From the NCBI RefSeq assembly GCF_016907995.1, contig NZ_JAFBDA010000002.1:62001-126000 (forward strand): a stretch of 64,000 nucleotides of DNA, read 5' to 3'. Under the pieces are notes generated by a model. That model worked only from the letters and a program-made list of their open reading frames with translations, made no database searches and was not told the DNA's origin. Each line of letters opens with the position of its first letter. Position 1 is the stretch's first letter. The translations under genes were made by a program, and so were the position numbers. Source of the stretch: Clostridium sardiniense (GTDB taxonomy: Bacteria > Bacillota > Clostridia > Clostridiales > Clostridiaceae). Shown here piece by piece: positions 8,352 through 17,424 of this stretch.

Positions 8352-9065
8352 GTGAGAGAAGAGAATAATATAAAAATACTATACTATGGTATAGGGGAAT
8401 CCGCTATAGTTAAAAATATAGATAAATTTAAGACTTCAAATTTTGAAAGGAAAATAAAATTAAAAGATAATATAATAAGTTTTTATGATACTTTTAAAAT
8501 AAATATTAATAGATATAAAGTAAATTTTATAGATTTAACAAGAACGAATAAGTATGCAATAGTTGATATTTTCAAAGATGAAATAAATGAATATGATAAT
8601 ATAATTATTCTTGGAGATGATAATGATTTTGCAGAAGGTATAAATAAGTCGATATCTTATAAAAATATAAAATTTATAAATATAATTATAAATAAGGAAA
8701 CAATAAAAAGAAGTAATATAGAAAATAAGAAAATAATATCTAAAGAAATGATAGAATTTTATATAAATAAATTACTAAATAGAGATGAAATCTTTGAAGG
8801 AAGAGTGTATATCTCTCAGGAAACTCCAATTAAAAGGTGTGGTATTGGTGTTTATAATGTATTAAGTGAATGTAAAGAATTATATTCTCAAAAAGAAGTA
8901 GCTCTAAATATAATTAGTGGAGAAAAATTATATTTAGATACTCTTGCATATATTACAGATCCTATTTTAGAATATATAAATGAGAATGCAAAAGTAAAGG
9001 TCAAGAATATAGTTTCAAAAGAACTTAATGAAAATTTTATAGTTAATATATTGGGAGTTCAATAA
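8352..9065 (+). CDS. Unrecognised protein, 237 residues
   Basis: I do not recognise this protein. It starts with GTG after GGGGAG. The N-terminal half alternates short hydrophobic strands with charged helices (NNIKILYYGIGES, YDNIIILGDDNDFAEG, KNIKFINIIIN), which looks like an alpha/beta Rossmann-type fold. The C-terminal half has a separate segment with RVYISQETPIKRCGIGVYNV. There is no signal peptide, membrane span or cysteine cluster. The amino acid composition is extreme in Ile, Lys and Asn, in line with the base composition. It is monocistronic, and its terminator overlaps the last four codons. The reading frame is convincing but the function is unknown. Confidence 0.7.
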   Translation: MREENNIKILYYGIGESAIVKNIDKFKTSNFERKIKLKDNIISFYDTFKININRYKVNFIDLTRTNKYAIVDIFKDEINEYDNIIILGDDNDFAEGINKSISYKNIKFINIIINKETIKRSNIENKKIISKEMIEFYINKLLNRDEIFEGRVYISQETPIKRCGIGVYNVLSECKELYSQKEVALNIISGEKLYLDTLAYITDPILEYINENAKVKVKNIVSKELNENFIVNILGVQ

Positions 9066-9088
9066 CAAGAAGTTATTGAACTTTTTTT
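9056..9088 (+). terminator. Rho-independent terminator overlapping the end of the unknown gene
   Basis: A perfect 11-bp stem (AGTTCAATAAC with GTTATTGAACT), 5-base loop and T run. The left arm includes the last codons and the stop codon of the gene. Confidence 0.9.
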
Positions 9089-9387
9089 ATTAATATAAGA
9101 ATTAAAGTTTAAAATAATAAAAATATAGATAATACTAGATATTGTACTTATATAAAAATAAGACAAGAGTCTAAATTAATATCAAATATTGTCAATAAAT
9201 TAACAAAAAACAAGTTAATTAAGTTAATTAAGTGATTTGGAATTGCAATTATACTTAAATAAGTTAAATAATTATTTAGAAATTTAAATATAATTTAAAG
9301 TTAATTGTTAATGTTATAACATAAATGTGAAAGAAATAACAAAAGCAATCATAAATTAAAAAAGATAAATAGAGGAGGATTTAATTA
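9089..9387 (+). promoter_or_regulatory. AT-rich leader of the carrier/dehydrogenase operon with candidate operators
   Basis: About 300 bases without a gene. At 9212-9232 the unit AAGTTAATT is repeated in tandem, a possible two-component regulator site. At 9305-9322 TTGTTAATGTTATAACAT matches 12 of the 14 defined positions of the Rex consensus TTGTTAA-N4-TTAACAA. AGAGGAGG precedes the first ATG. No structured RNA was recognised. Confidence 0.35.
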
Positions 9388-10455
9388 ATGGACATCTTAA
9401 GCATTTTAGGAAAAACATTAACAGATAATGCAATTATCGGAGCAATTTTTTCATCAATAGCAATTATTTTCTTAGGATTTTATTTAAGAAAGAAAAACAT
9501 AATTAATGATGGAGCATCAAAAATATTAACTAAGGTTGTTCTATCAGTAGCAATTCCAGCACTTGCATTAAAAGCATTCTTAGTAGATATAGATAAGAAG
9601 AGCATGCAAGAAGGGATAAACCTTTTAATATGGGGATTTGTAATATACATACTTCTTATATTTATAAGTAAATTAATTTACTCAAAATATCAAGGGGACA
9701 AGCAAGACACTTTAAGAGTATTAACTATATTTGGTTCAACTACTTTCTTTGGTACTCCAATAGTACAAGCTGTTTATGGACCAATCGGAGTTATGTACTC
9801 ATCAATATTTAATATAGCTTATAGAGTATTTCTTTACTCATACGGTTACATAAAAATGTCAGGCGTAAAAATGGACAAGAGTAACATGAAGAAGAACTTA
9901 AAAGATATGTTCTTAAATCCAATAATTATAGCTACATTCTTAGGATTATTTATATGGTTATTCCAAGATTCATTACCACAAGTTGCGGTTACAACTAAAG
10001 AAGGTGTAAAGAATTATGCATTCTTAAGAATAGATCAAACATTACCATGGCTTTATAAACCATTAACATATTTAAGTTCATTATGTTCACCACTTGCATG
10101 GCTTGCAATTGGAGCAAAACTTGCGACAATACCATTTAAAGAAGCCATGGCTTCAAAGGAATCATGGATGTATAGTATACAAAAAGTTATTATAGTACCA
10201 CTTATAAACATTGTATTACTATATGTATTAAATGTTACAGGTATATTACCAGTATCATATGTTGGACTAGCTACAGTAGTAATAATGATGGCAACACCAA
10301 CTGCTACAGTTGCAGCTGCATATGCTATAAGTTTTGATAAAGAATCACTTTTATCATCTAACTGTTCATTATTATCAACAATAGTTGCAGTAGTAGCTAT
10401 GCCATGTTGGATAGTTGTATTAGAAGTAATTAAAAACTTAGGATTATTTGTTTAG
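9388..10455 (+). CDS. AEC family transporter (auxin efflux carrier / malate permease-like)
   Basis: A 355-residue membrane protein with about 10 hydrophobic segments and the two-half layout of the AEC family (includes MleP/MdcF-type malate, malonate or lactate carriers). STTFFGTPIVQAVYG (about 112-126) and the C-terminal MMATPTATVAAAYA are the characteristic unwound-helix stretches. It probably moves an organic acid across the cytoplasmic membrane. It is followed 25 bases later by a D-2-hydroxyacid dehydrogenase gene and then a CitA/DcuS-type two-component system, which suggests uptake or efflux of lactate, malate or a related acid. The start has the strong site GAGGAGG. Confidence 0.85.
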   Translation: MDILSILGKTLTDNAIIGAIFSSIAIIFLGFYLRKKNIINDGASKILTKVVLSVAIPALALKAFLVDIDKKSMQEGINLLIWGFVIYILLIFISKLIYSKYQGDKQDTLRVLTIFGSTTFFGTPIVQAVYGPIGVMYSSIFNIAYRVFLYSYGYIKMSGVKMDKSNMKKNLKDMFLNPIIIATFLGLFIWLFQDSLPQVAVTTKEGVKNYAFLRIDQTLPWLYKPLTYLSSLCSPLAWLAIGAKLATIPFKEAMASKESWMYSIQKVIIVPLINIVLLYVLNVTGILPVSYVGLATVVIMMATPTATVAAAYAISFDKESLLSSNCSLLSTIVAVVAMPCWIVVLEVIKNLGLFV

Positions 10456-10480
10456 ATAGCATAAGAAGGAGATGACTTGT

Positions 10481-11479
10481 ATGTCAATTAAATTAGTTTG
10501 TTTTGGAGTAAGAGAAACAGAAGTTGAGTTCTTCCATAAATTAAATAAATACGGATATGATTTAAAACTTGTAGAAAAGGGATTAAATCATGAAAATGTT
10601 AAAGAAGCAATAGGTGCTGAAGCTATAATGGTTAGAGGTAACTGTATGGCAGATAGGCAAAACTTAGAATTATTAAGCAAGCATGGGCTAAAATATGTTC
10701 TTACAAGAACAGTTGGATTTAACCATGTTGATTTAGAGGCAGTTAAAGAACTTGGGCTTAAATCTGCAAGAGTACCTGGATATTCACCAAATGCAATATC
10801 AGAACTTGCAGTAACATTAGCAATGATGTTACTTAGACATACAGCATATACAGTTAATAGAACTAAGGATAAGGATTTTACTATTGATGCAACTATGTTT
10901 AGTAAAGAAATTAGAAATTGTACAGTAGGTGTAATTGGAGCAGGAAGAATAGGTCTTACGACAGCAAAACTTTTCAAAGGCCTAGGTGCTAAAGTTTTAG
11001 CTTATGATGTATTCCAAAGTGATGCTGCAAAAGAAGTTGTAGAATTTGTAAGTCAAGATGAATTATTGAATAGATCAGATGTAGTATCAATACACATGCC
11101 GTTTATCAAAGATGTTAATCATCACTTTATAAATGATGAATTCATTTCAAAGATGAAAGATAATTCAATACTTATAAATACAGCAAGAGGAGAGCTTCAA
11201 GATTTAGATGCAATAATTAGAGGTCTTGAAAGTGGAAAGCTTGCTGGATTTGGGGTAGATACATTTGAAGGAGAAAGTGAAATATTCTTTAAGAATTTAA
11301 ATGGACAAGATATAAAAGATAAAAATATAGAAAAACTTATAGGAATGTTCCCTAAAGTATTAATAACTCCTCATATGGGTTCATATACAGATGAAGCTTT
11401 AACAAATATGATAAGTATTTCATATGACAATATGAATGAGTATTTAACTGAAAATGAATGTAAAAATGCAATAGCATAA
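10481..11479 (+). CDS. D-lactate dehydrogenase family (D-2-hydroxyacid dehydrogenase)
   Basis: A 332-residue NAD-dependent D-2-hydroxyacid dehydrogenase. The nucleotide-binding motif GAGRIG lies near residue 151. The catalytic arginine sits in NTARGE (about 232), the glutamate in TFEGE (about 262) and the histidine in TPHMGS (about 295). It interconverts pyruvate (or a 2-oxoacid) and the D-2-hydroxyacid with NADH in the cytosol. I prefer the ATG at 10481 because AAGGAG is 9-10 bases upstream; the in-frame ATG at 10472 would abut the ribosome site. It lies in one transcript with the AEC carrier, which may export or import its product. Confidence 0.88.
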   Translation: MSIKLVCFGVRETEVEFFHKLNKYGYDLKLVEKGLNHENVKEAIGAEAIMVRGNCMADRQNLELLSKHGLKYVLTRTVGFNHVDLEAVKELGLKSARVPGYSPNAISELAVTLAMMLLRHTAYTVNRTKDKDFTIDATMFSKEIRNCTVGVIGAGRIGLTTAKLFKGLGAKVLAYDVFQSDAAKEVVEFVSQDELLNRSDVVSIHMPFIKDVNHHFINDEFISKMKDNSILINTARGELQDLDAIIRGLESGKLAGFGVDTFEGESEIFFKNLNGQDIKDKNIEKLIGMFPKVLITPHMGSYTDEALTNMISISYDNMNEYLTENECKNAIA

Positions 11480-11487
11480 TATTTTAT

Positions 11488-11533
11488 ATAGTCCCACTTT
11501 GATTAGTAATATAATCTAGTGGGACTATTTTAT
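11488..11533 (+). terminator. Rho-independent terminator after the dehydrogenase
   Basis: A perfect 11-bp stem (ATAGTCCCACT with AGTGGGACTAT) with a long loop is followed by TTTTAT. Confidence 0.8.
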
Positions 11534-11604
11534 AGTAAAATTAATTGTTAAAAGAACAATGAATATGTATAATCTAATATACAAACTATAATTAGGAGGG
11601 GAAA

Positions 11605-13143
11605 ATGAGCTTTAAGAGAAGAATTAGAAAACGAAGTATAATAATAGCTGCAATACCGCTTGTTCTTACTTTTGCTTTCTTTATGAATATTAGGGTAGAT
11701 GATATAAAAGATGGAATAAAGAAAGACTTAAAAGAAATAGCTTATGTGGTGTCAAACACCCCTTTAGTCCAAGAAAAATTAGCACATAAAGAAAATGATT
11801 TTTCAATTCAAAAGTATGTCCAAGGCTATATTGAAAAGTTCGATAATGTAGATATTATAGTTACTGGAGATATGAGTGGTGAAAAATACTCTCATTTAGA
11901 TAGCAATCAAATAGGTAAAAAGTATGTAAATCCTGACAACACAGATGTAATAAAGTATGGTACTAGTTATTATTCGACTATGAAGGGGTCTATGGGAGTG
12001 ACACTTAGATATTTTGAGCCTGTTTATTATAATGGACATCAAGTTGGATTTGTTATGGTTGGTAAGTATTTAAAAGATGTTCAAACCCTTACTAATAAAG
12101 TTATTGGTGGAGCACTATTACTTTTTATAATAATAATTACAATCACAATATTTCTTTCAGAAAGTTTTGCTAGAAAAATAAAGAAAGAAATGCTTGGAAT
12201 GGAACCAGATGAAATTGCAAGATTATATAATGAAAAGAAAATAATATTAGACTCTATAGATGAAGGTGTTATTGCCATAGACAATAATAACAAAATTTTA
12301 GAAATAAATGATAATTGCCTTAAGATATTTGATAATTTAAACATTGATGAACTTATAGATAAATTAGATAAATACATAAAGAAGCATGAAAGTGTACGAA
12401 TGAAGGAAATTAATTTATCTGGAGAAAAGGTATTTATTAATCTCAGCTTTATAAAAGAACAAGGAAAATACTTAGGAGCTGTAGTTACTCTATTAAAAGG
12501 TGAGAATATTAATAGACTTGCAAGAGAAATAACAGGTATAGATGGACTGTTAAAGAGTGTTAGGGCAAATGTTCATGAATTTAAAAATAAATTGCACGTA
12601 ATACTTGGATTAATAAATGTAGAGGAGTATGAAGAAGCTAAAAAATATATTTATGATTGTCAGAAAGAAGTATTAGAAAATTCAACTAATGTAGCAAATA
12701 TAAATGATAATTTAATAAGTGCTATGTTACTTAGCAAGAAATTAATTGCAAAAGAGAGAAATATAGAGTTTATAATAGATGAAAGCTCTTATATGAAAGA
12801 AAATCATGGAAATATAACATCTATAGATTTAATAACTATTCTTGGAAACCTTATAGAAAATGCATTTGATGCATGTGTTGAGGATGAAGATGAAAGCTTT
12901 GTTAAAGTATTTATAGATGAAAATGATAAAGAGATAGAAATAGAAGTAAGTGATAATGGAAAGAAAATAAATAAATCAATTAAAGATAAATTATTTGAAA
13001 ATGGGGTAAGTTCTAAAGGGGAAGGACGTGGTATAGGACTATCTACTGTTAAAGGTAGAGTAGACCTGTACGAAGGAAGCATAGAGATAAAAGAATATAG
13101 AAAACATAAAAAATTTAAAGTTGTAATACAAAGGATGGGATAA
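11605..13143 (+). CDS. CitA/DcuS-type sensor histidine kinase
   Basis: A 512-residue membrane kinase. A transmembrane segment at about 12-28 and another at about 165-185 enclose an extracellular PAS-like (PDC) sensor of about 130 residues. A cytoplasmic PAS domain (about 210-300) follows, then the phosphoacceptor H324 in RANVHEFKNKLH, the form found in the citrate/C4-dicarboxylate kinase group. ATP-binding motifs LIENAFDA, SDNGKKI and GRGIGLS are present. It should sense an external organic acid and phosphorylate the response regulator encoded one base downstream. The ATG follows AGGAGGGG. The neighbouring carrier and dehydrogenase are its likely targets. Confidence 0.92.
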   Translation: MSFKRRIRKRSIIIAAIPLVLTFAFFMNIRVDDIKDGIKKDLKEIAYVVSNTPLVQEKLAHKENDFSIQKYVQGYIEKFDNVDIIVTGDMSGEKYSHLDSNQIGKKYVNPDNTDVIKYGTSYYSTMKGSMGVTLRYFEPVYYNGHQVGFVMVGKYLKDVQTLTNKVIGGALLLFIIIITITIFLSESFARKIKKEMLGMEPDEIARLYNEKKIILDSIDEGVIAIDNNNKILEINDNCLKIFDNLNIDELIDKLDKYIKKHESVRMKEINLSGEKVFINLSFIKEQGKYLGAVVTLLKGENINRLAREITGIDGLLKSVRANVHEFKNKLHVILGLINVEEYEEAKKYIYDCQKEVLENSTNVANINDNLISAMLLSKKLIAKERNIEFIIDESSYMKENHGNITSIDLITILGNLIENAFDACVEDEDESFVKVFIDENDKEIEIEVSDNGKKINKSIKDKLFENGVSSKGEGRGIGLSTVKGRVDLYEGSIEIKEYRKHKKFKVVIQRMG

Positions 13144-13144
13144 A

Positions 13145-13819
13145 ATGAGAAATGTTGTTATTGTTGAAGATGATCCAATGGTAGCACTTATAAACAAAAA
13201 ATATGTTGAAATGATTGAGGACTTTCAGGTAGTGGGAACTGTTTCGAATAAAGAAGATCTTATCAAGTTATTAGAAAAAAATGATGTAGCATTAATATTA
13301 ATGGATATATATCTACCAAAGGAAAATGGTATACAGATATTAAAGCATATAAGGGAGCGTGGCATTATAACCGAAGTTATAATGATGACAGCAGCAGATA
13401 ATACAGAAGAAATTAAGACAGCTTTTGCATATGGAGCTATTGATTATCTTATAAAGCCATTTGAATTTGACAGATTCAAAAAAGCTATAGAGAAATATAA
13501 CAAGAAAAGAAGCCTTCTGATAGGTACATCTAAATTAGATCAAACAGCAGTTGATAAGTTATATAGTGATAATATATCAAATAATGAATATAGAGATCTA
13601 CCAAAAGGAATAAATAAGACCACACTAAATAAGATATATGAGGTTATAGAAAATAATAAAAAAGAATATTGGACTATAAGACAAATATCTAAAGAGACAG
13701 GTGTAAGTAATGTAACTATTAAAAAGTATATAGATTATTTAGAAAGTATAGATAAAGCTATAGTTACAATAGATTATGGAAATATCGGAAGACCAGAATA
13801 TAAATATACATTTAAGTAA
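13145..13819 (+). CDS. CitB/DcuR-type response regulator
   Basis: A 224-residue regulator with an N-terminal receiver domain (acidic pocket E8/D9/D10, phosphoacceptor D54, conserved K in LIKPFEF near residue 104) and a C-terminal helix-turn-helix (about 165-215, TIRQISKETGVSNVTIKKYI) of the CitB/DcuR type. It starts one base after the kinase stop codon, so the pair is co-translated. It is expected to activate the adjacent carrier/dehydrogenase operon in response to the acid sensed by the kinase. Confidence 0.92.
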   Translation: MRNVVIVEDDPMVALINKKYVEMIEDFQVVGTVSNKEDLIKLLEKNDVALILMDIYLPKENGIQILKHIRERGIITEVIMMTAADNTEEIKTAFAYGAIDYLIKPFEFDRFKKAIEKYNKKRSLLIGTSKLDQTAVDKLYSDNISNNEYRDLPKGINKTTLNKIYEVIENNKKEYWTIRQISKETGVSNVTIKKYIDYLESIDKAIVTIDYGNIGRPEYKYTFK

Positions 13820-13892
13820 AATTAATAATTCATAGAAAAATATCCTAAATTTGTATATAATAAAAGAAGAATACAATTTTGGAGGGAGTTCT

Positions 13893-14066
13893 ATGGAGTA
13901 TAATAAACACAAATATATAGGTCTTTTAGGACTACTATCACTTATAGGATTAAAAGGGTTTACAGCAGGAGAACCATTATATTACATATTCTTTGTTAAT
14001 ATTTTATGGTTTACTTATTTTTATGAAAATAGTCCTATATATAATAAATTCAAAGCAAAGCAATAA
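13893..14066 (+). CDS. Small membrane protein (DUF3796-like)
   Basis: A 57-residue protein with two hydrophobic segments (about 8-24 and 27-43) separated by a GFTAGEP turn. The LLGLLSLIGLKGF...PLYYIFF pattern resembles the small DUF3796-type membrane proteins, from memory. The ATG at 13893 is chosen because GGAGGGAG stands 5-8 bases upstream; the longer frame from 13851 has no ribosome site. Function is unknown. It has its own terminator. Confidence 0.6.
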   Translation: MEYNKHKYIGLLGLLSLIGLKGFTAGEPLYYIFFVNILWFTYFYENSPIYNKFKAKQ

Positions 14067-14070
14067 ATAA

Positions 14071-14108
14071 AAAAAGAAGTAAAATGAAGTTATTTTACTT
14101 CTTTTTTT
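14071..14108 (+). terminator. Rho-independent terminator after the small membrane protein
   Basis: A stem of AAAAAGAAGTAAAAT with ATTTTACTTCTTTTT, a 6-base loop and further T. Confidence 0.85.
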
Positions 14109-14226
14109 ATTTTATATTAATTTAACGAATATTTTAAGTATTATACAAATTTACATTAGAATTAATTTGTGCAATAATAATGGTTGTTATAAAAAATTAA
14201 AGAATAAAGTATATAAAGGAGATATT

Positions 14227-15729
14227 ATGAAAGTAGGATTTGATCACAAAAAATATTTAGAAGAACAATCTAAGTACATATTAGAAAGAGTAAATAATTA
14301 CGATAAGTTATATTTAGAATTTGGTGGAAAGTTACTTCAAGATCTACATGCTAAGAGGGTATTACCTGGTTTTGATGAAAATGCTAAAATTAAATTATTA
14401 CATAAATTAAGAGCAAATGCAGAGATAATAATTTGTGTATATTCAGGGGATATTGAAAGAAATAAAATAAGAGGCGACTTTGGTATAACATATGATGCTG
14501 ATGTTTTAAGATTAATAGATGAACTTAGAGCATATGATTTAGATGTTAACAGTGTTGTTATAACAAGATATGATGATCAACCTGCTACAAATATATTTAT
14601 AAATAAACTTGAAAGAAGAGGAATTAAAGTTTATAAGCATAGAGCAACTAAAGGATATCCAACTGATGTTGATACAATAGTAAGTGATGAAGGATATGGA
14701 AAGAACCCATATATAGAAACAACTAAACCAATAGTTGTAGTTACTGCACCAGGTCCAGGAAGTGGAAAGCTTGCAACATGCTTAAGCCAACTTTATCATG
14801 AAAATAAAAATGGAAGAGTAGCTGGGTACTCAAAGTTTGAAACATTCCCAGTATGGAATGTACCATTAAAGCACCCTCTTAATATTGCATATGAAGCTGC
14901 TACAGCAGATTTAAAGGATGTTAATATGATAGATTCATTCCATTTTGATGCATACAATAAAGTTGCAGTAAACTATAATAGAGATATTGAAAGTTTCCCA
15001 GTTCTTAAAAGAATAATTGAAAAGATAACAGGAGAAGAATCCGTTTATAAATCACCAACTGATATGGGTGTTAATAGGGTTGGATTTGGTATTATAGATG
15101 ATGAAGTTGTTAAAGAAGCTTCAAGACAAGAAATTATAAGAAGATACTTTAAAACGGCTTGTGAATACAAAAAGGGATATGTTGATAAAGAAACATTCCA
15201 AAGAGTATCATTAATAATGAGCGAGCTAAACTTAAAAGAATCAGATAGAAAAGTTGTTATAAAGGCTAGAGAAAATTCTGAAAGACTTAGAAAACTTCAA
15301 GATACTAATGATATATGTCCATCAGTTGCAATTGAATTAGAAGATGGAACAATACTTACTGGTAAGACTTCAGAATTAATGGATGGAACAGCAGCCGTTA
15401 TTATAAATGCAATAAAGCATTTTGCAAATATTTCAGATGATATTCATTTAATTTCTCCAGTTATATTAAATCCTATAATAAGATTAAAAAAGGAAACTTT
15501 AGCTTCTAAAAGACCAGCACTTACTTGTGAAGAAGTTCTTATGGCATTAAGTATTTGTGCTGCTACTAATCCAATGGCTCAAGTTGCTGTTGAAAAGCTT
15601 CCTATGCTTAAAGGATCACAAGCTCATTCAACTACAATAATTAGTAATAATGATGAGCAAGCATTTAGAAAGCTTGGAGTTGATATAACTTGTGATGCAG
15701 AATATCCAACAGAAAATTTATACTACTAA
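14227..15729 (+). CDS. DUF1846 family protein
   Basis: A 500-residue protein of the conserved DUF1846 family (usual length about 500), common in Firmicutes. Recognisable stretches are [19 protein letters not shown] at the N-terminus, [22 protein letters not shown] (about 171-192), a possible nucleotide- or phosphate-binding loop, and [20 protein letters not shown] near the C-terminus. It is predicted soluble and cytoplasmic; no biochemical role is firmly established as far as I know. The start at 14227 is preferred because AAAGGAG lies 5 bases upstream, and family members begin at this point. The gene stands alone. Confidence 0.85.
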   Translation: MKVGFDHKKYLEEQSKYILERVNNYDKLYLEFGGKLLQDLHAKRVLPGFDENAKIKLLHKLRANAEIIICVYSGDIERNKIRGDFGITYDADVLRLIDELRAYDLDVNSVVITRYDDQPATNIFINKLERRGIKVYKHRATKGYPTDVDTIVSDEGYGKNPYIETTKPIVVVTAPGPGSGKLATCLSQLYHENKNGRVAGYSKFETFPVWNVPLKHPLNIAYEAATADLKDVNMIDSFHFDAYNKVAVNYNRDIESFPVLKRIIEKITGEESVYKSPTDMGVNRVGFGIIDDEVVKEASRQEIIRRYFKTACEYKKGYVDKETFQRVSLIMSELNLKESDRKVVIKARENSERLRKLQDTNDICPSVAIELEDGTILTGKTSELMDGTAAVIINAIKHFANISDDIHLISPVILNPIIRLKKETLASKRPALTCEEVLMALSICAATNPMAQVAVEKLPMLKGSQAHSTTIISNNDEQAFRKLGVDITCDAEYPTENLYY

Positions 15730-15759
15730 TAAAAATAAATTTATAGAGAAAGTTTTTTT

Positions 15760-15785
15760 GAGAGGGTTTATACCCTCTCTTTTCT
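15760..15785 (+). terminator. Rho-independent terminator after the DUF1846 gene
   Basis: An 8-bp stem GAGAGGGT with ACCCTCTC, 4-base loop, then TTTTCTT. Confidence 0.85.
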
Positions 15786-15945
15786 TATGCAATAAAAAAA
15801 TTAAAAAAAGGTATTTACAATGGATAATAATTATTATATAATAATGACTATAGAAAATAAAACAAATAAAACACCTATAAAAACCTATAATAAAAGTAAA
15901 AAAAAGTGTGTGAATTAAATAAAGAGAATAGAGGAGAGATTAGAT

Positions 15946-16488
15946 ATGAAAAAATTTGTATGTTTAGTATGTGGATATATTCATGAAGGAGAAACTGCAC
16001 CAGAAAAGTGCCCAGTATGTGGAGTTGGAGCTGATAAATTCAAGGAACAAGTAGGAGAAATGGCTTGGGCTGATGAACACAGAATCGGAGCTGGAAAAGA
16101 CGTAGATCCAAGAGTTGTAGAAGGATTACAAGCAAACTTCATGGGAGAGTGTACAGAAGTTGGAATGTACCTTGCAATGTCAAGACAAGCAGATAGAGAA
16201 GGATTCCCAGAAGTAGCAGAAGCTTACCAAAGAATAGCTTTTGAAGAAGCAGAACATGCTGCAAAATTTGCAGAACTTTTAGGAGAAGTTGTTGATGCTT
16301 GTACAAAAACAAACTTACAAAAAAGAGTAGATGCAGAATTTGGAGCTTGCCAAGGAAAGAAAGATTTAGCAACTTTAGCTAAACAATTAAACCTAGATGC
16401 GATCCATGATACAGTGCATGAAATGTGTAAAGATGAAGCTAGACATGGTAGAGCATTTAAAGGATTATTAGACAGATACTTTGCTTAA
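15946..16488 (+). CDS. Reverse rubrerythrin (NADH-dependent peroxidase component)
   Basis: A 180-residue protein with the domain order opposite to classical rubrerythrin. A rubredoxin-type Fe(Cys)4 site comes first (CLVCGY at about 5-10 and CPVCGV at about 22-27). A four-helix diiron domain follows, with [19 protein letters not shown] and [10 protein letters not shown] supplying Glu/His ligands. Reverse rubrerythrins of C. acetobutylicum reduce H2O2 and O2 using NADH-derived electrons and are strongly expressed under oxidative stress. Codon use is noticeably optimised compared with neighbours, which suggests high expression. It is monocistronic with strong flanking signals (GAGGAGAG before ATG). 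Confidence 0.93.
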   Translation: MKKFVCLVCGYIHEGETAPEKCPVCGVGADKFKEQVGEMAWADEHRIGAGKDVDPRVVEGLQANFMGECTEVGMYLAMSRQADREGFPEVAEAYQRIAFEEAEHAAKFAELLGEVVDACTKTNLQKRVDAEFGACQGKKDLATLAKQLNLDAIHDTVHEMCKDEARHGRAFKGLLDRYFA

Positions 16489-16557
16489 TAAATCCTAAAA
16501 TTTGATTTTAAATTTCTTAAGTGAAATATTAAATATTATCTTCCTAATTATACATTT

Positions 16558-16594
16558 AAGATACGTAAAATTAACAATTTTACGTATCTTTTTT
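16558..16594 (+). terminator. Rho-independent terminator after rubrerythrin
   Basis: A 15-bp perfect stem (AAGATACGTAAAATT with its complement), 3-base loop and T run, about 70 bases past the stop. Confidence 0.88.
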
Positions 16595-16629
16595 ATTTTT
16601 TTAATTCGGCATATCTAATATAAAAACTG

Positions 16630-16643
16630 TGTAAACGTTATAA
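16630..16643 (+). promoter_or_regulatory. Candidate CcpA cre-like site
   Basis: TGTAAACGTTATAA agrees with the catabolite-responsive element consensus TGWAARCGYTWNCW at 13 of 14 positions. It lies about 155 bases upstream of the phosphate-transport operon. Confidence 0.35.
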
Positions 16644-16731
16644 AATTTAAACAAATAACTCATAATATTAAATTTAAGTTAAATAATAAAATAATAAGTA
16701 AACAAAATAGATAAAGCATTTAAATAAAAAA

Positions 16732-16777
16732 AGCTAACGATTATACTAAGATAGGAACGGTATTAATACCGTTAGCT
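16732..16777 (+). promoter_or_regulatory. Overlapping inverted repeats in the phosphate-transporter leader
   Basis: AGCTAACG (16732-16739) can pair with CGTTAGCT (16770-16777). An internal 18-base perfect palindrome, AACGGTATTAATACCGTT (16756-16773), competes for the same bases. The structure ends 7 bases before the ribosome binding site. It may be an operator or a small two-state RNA hairpin; no T run follows, so it is not an ordinary terminator. Confidence 0.4.
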
Positions 16778-16797
16778 GTTAATAAGGAGTGACAAAA

Positions 16798-17424
16798 ATG
16801 TTCAATTTAAATCCAAGAGAAGATAAATTTTTTGTATTGTTTGTTGAAGAAGCAAAGAATATTCATGAAGCAGGTAAATTACTAAAGAAAGGATTTGTTG
16901 AATTACAAAACAAGGAGGAAAATTCTAAAGCTATAGGAAAGCTTGAACATAAAGGAGATAAAATAGTTCATGATAGCATACTTCAATTAGAAGAGGCATT
17001 TATAACACCTCTAGATAGAGAAGATGTATATAGATTAATCAAGAAGATGGATAATATTTTAGATTCAATTGATTCAGCAGGTAGTAGACTTATTATATAT
17101 GATATAAAAGAAGTTAGAGAAGAAGCTGTTAAAATGTGTGATATGATAGTTCATGCTACAGAAGAAGTTGTAAACTTAATGGAAGAGCTTAAGAAGATAG
17201 GGAAGAAAAATAATAGAATAGTAGAAAAGATAAAAGAAATTAATTTAATTGAACATAATGGTGATAAATACTATAGAGAAACTATTACAAATTTATTTAA
17301 AAGTGGAGATGATGTTTTAGAAATAATAAAGTGGAGAGAAATCTTCTCGTTATTAGAAAATACATTAGATGATTGCGAAACTATTGCAACTATTGTTGAA
17401 GGAGTTGTAATGAAGAATGCCTAG
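16798..17424 (+). CDS. DUF47 / PhoU-like phosphate transport accessory protein
   Basis: A 208-residue all-alpha protein of the TIGR00153/DUF47 family, related to PhoU. Repeated acidic/His motifs (EHKGDKIVHD near 50 and EHNGDKYYRE near 160) match the PhoU-type metal-binding signature. These proteins pair with PiT phosphate transporters and are thought to control them. The ATG at 16798 is 8 bases after AAGGAG; the in-frame GTG at 16789 overlaps that site. The stop overlaps the pit gene start by 8 bases, so the two are translationally coupled. Confidence 0.9.
   Translation: MFNLNPREDKFFVLFVEEAKNIHEAGKLLKKGFVELQNKEENSKAIGKLEHKGDKIVHDSILQLEEAFITPLDREDVYRLIKKMDNILDSIDSAGSRLIIYDIKEVREEAVKMCDMIVHATEEVVNLMEELKKIGKKNNRIVEKIKEINLIEHNGDKYYRETITNLFKSGDDVLEIIKWREIFSLLENTLDDCETIATIVEGVVMKNA

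Noticed and set aside
10472..10480. Upstream ATG as start of the D-lactate dehydrogenase-like gene
   Set aside because: It directly abuts AAGGAG, leaving no spacing; the ATG at 10481 is at the usual distance. The same reasoning applies at 34812 (hydF) and 16789 (DUF47).
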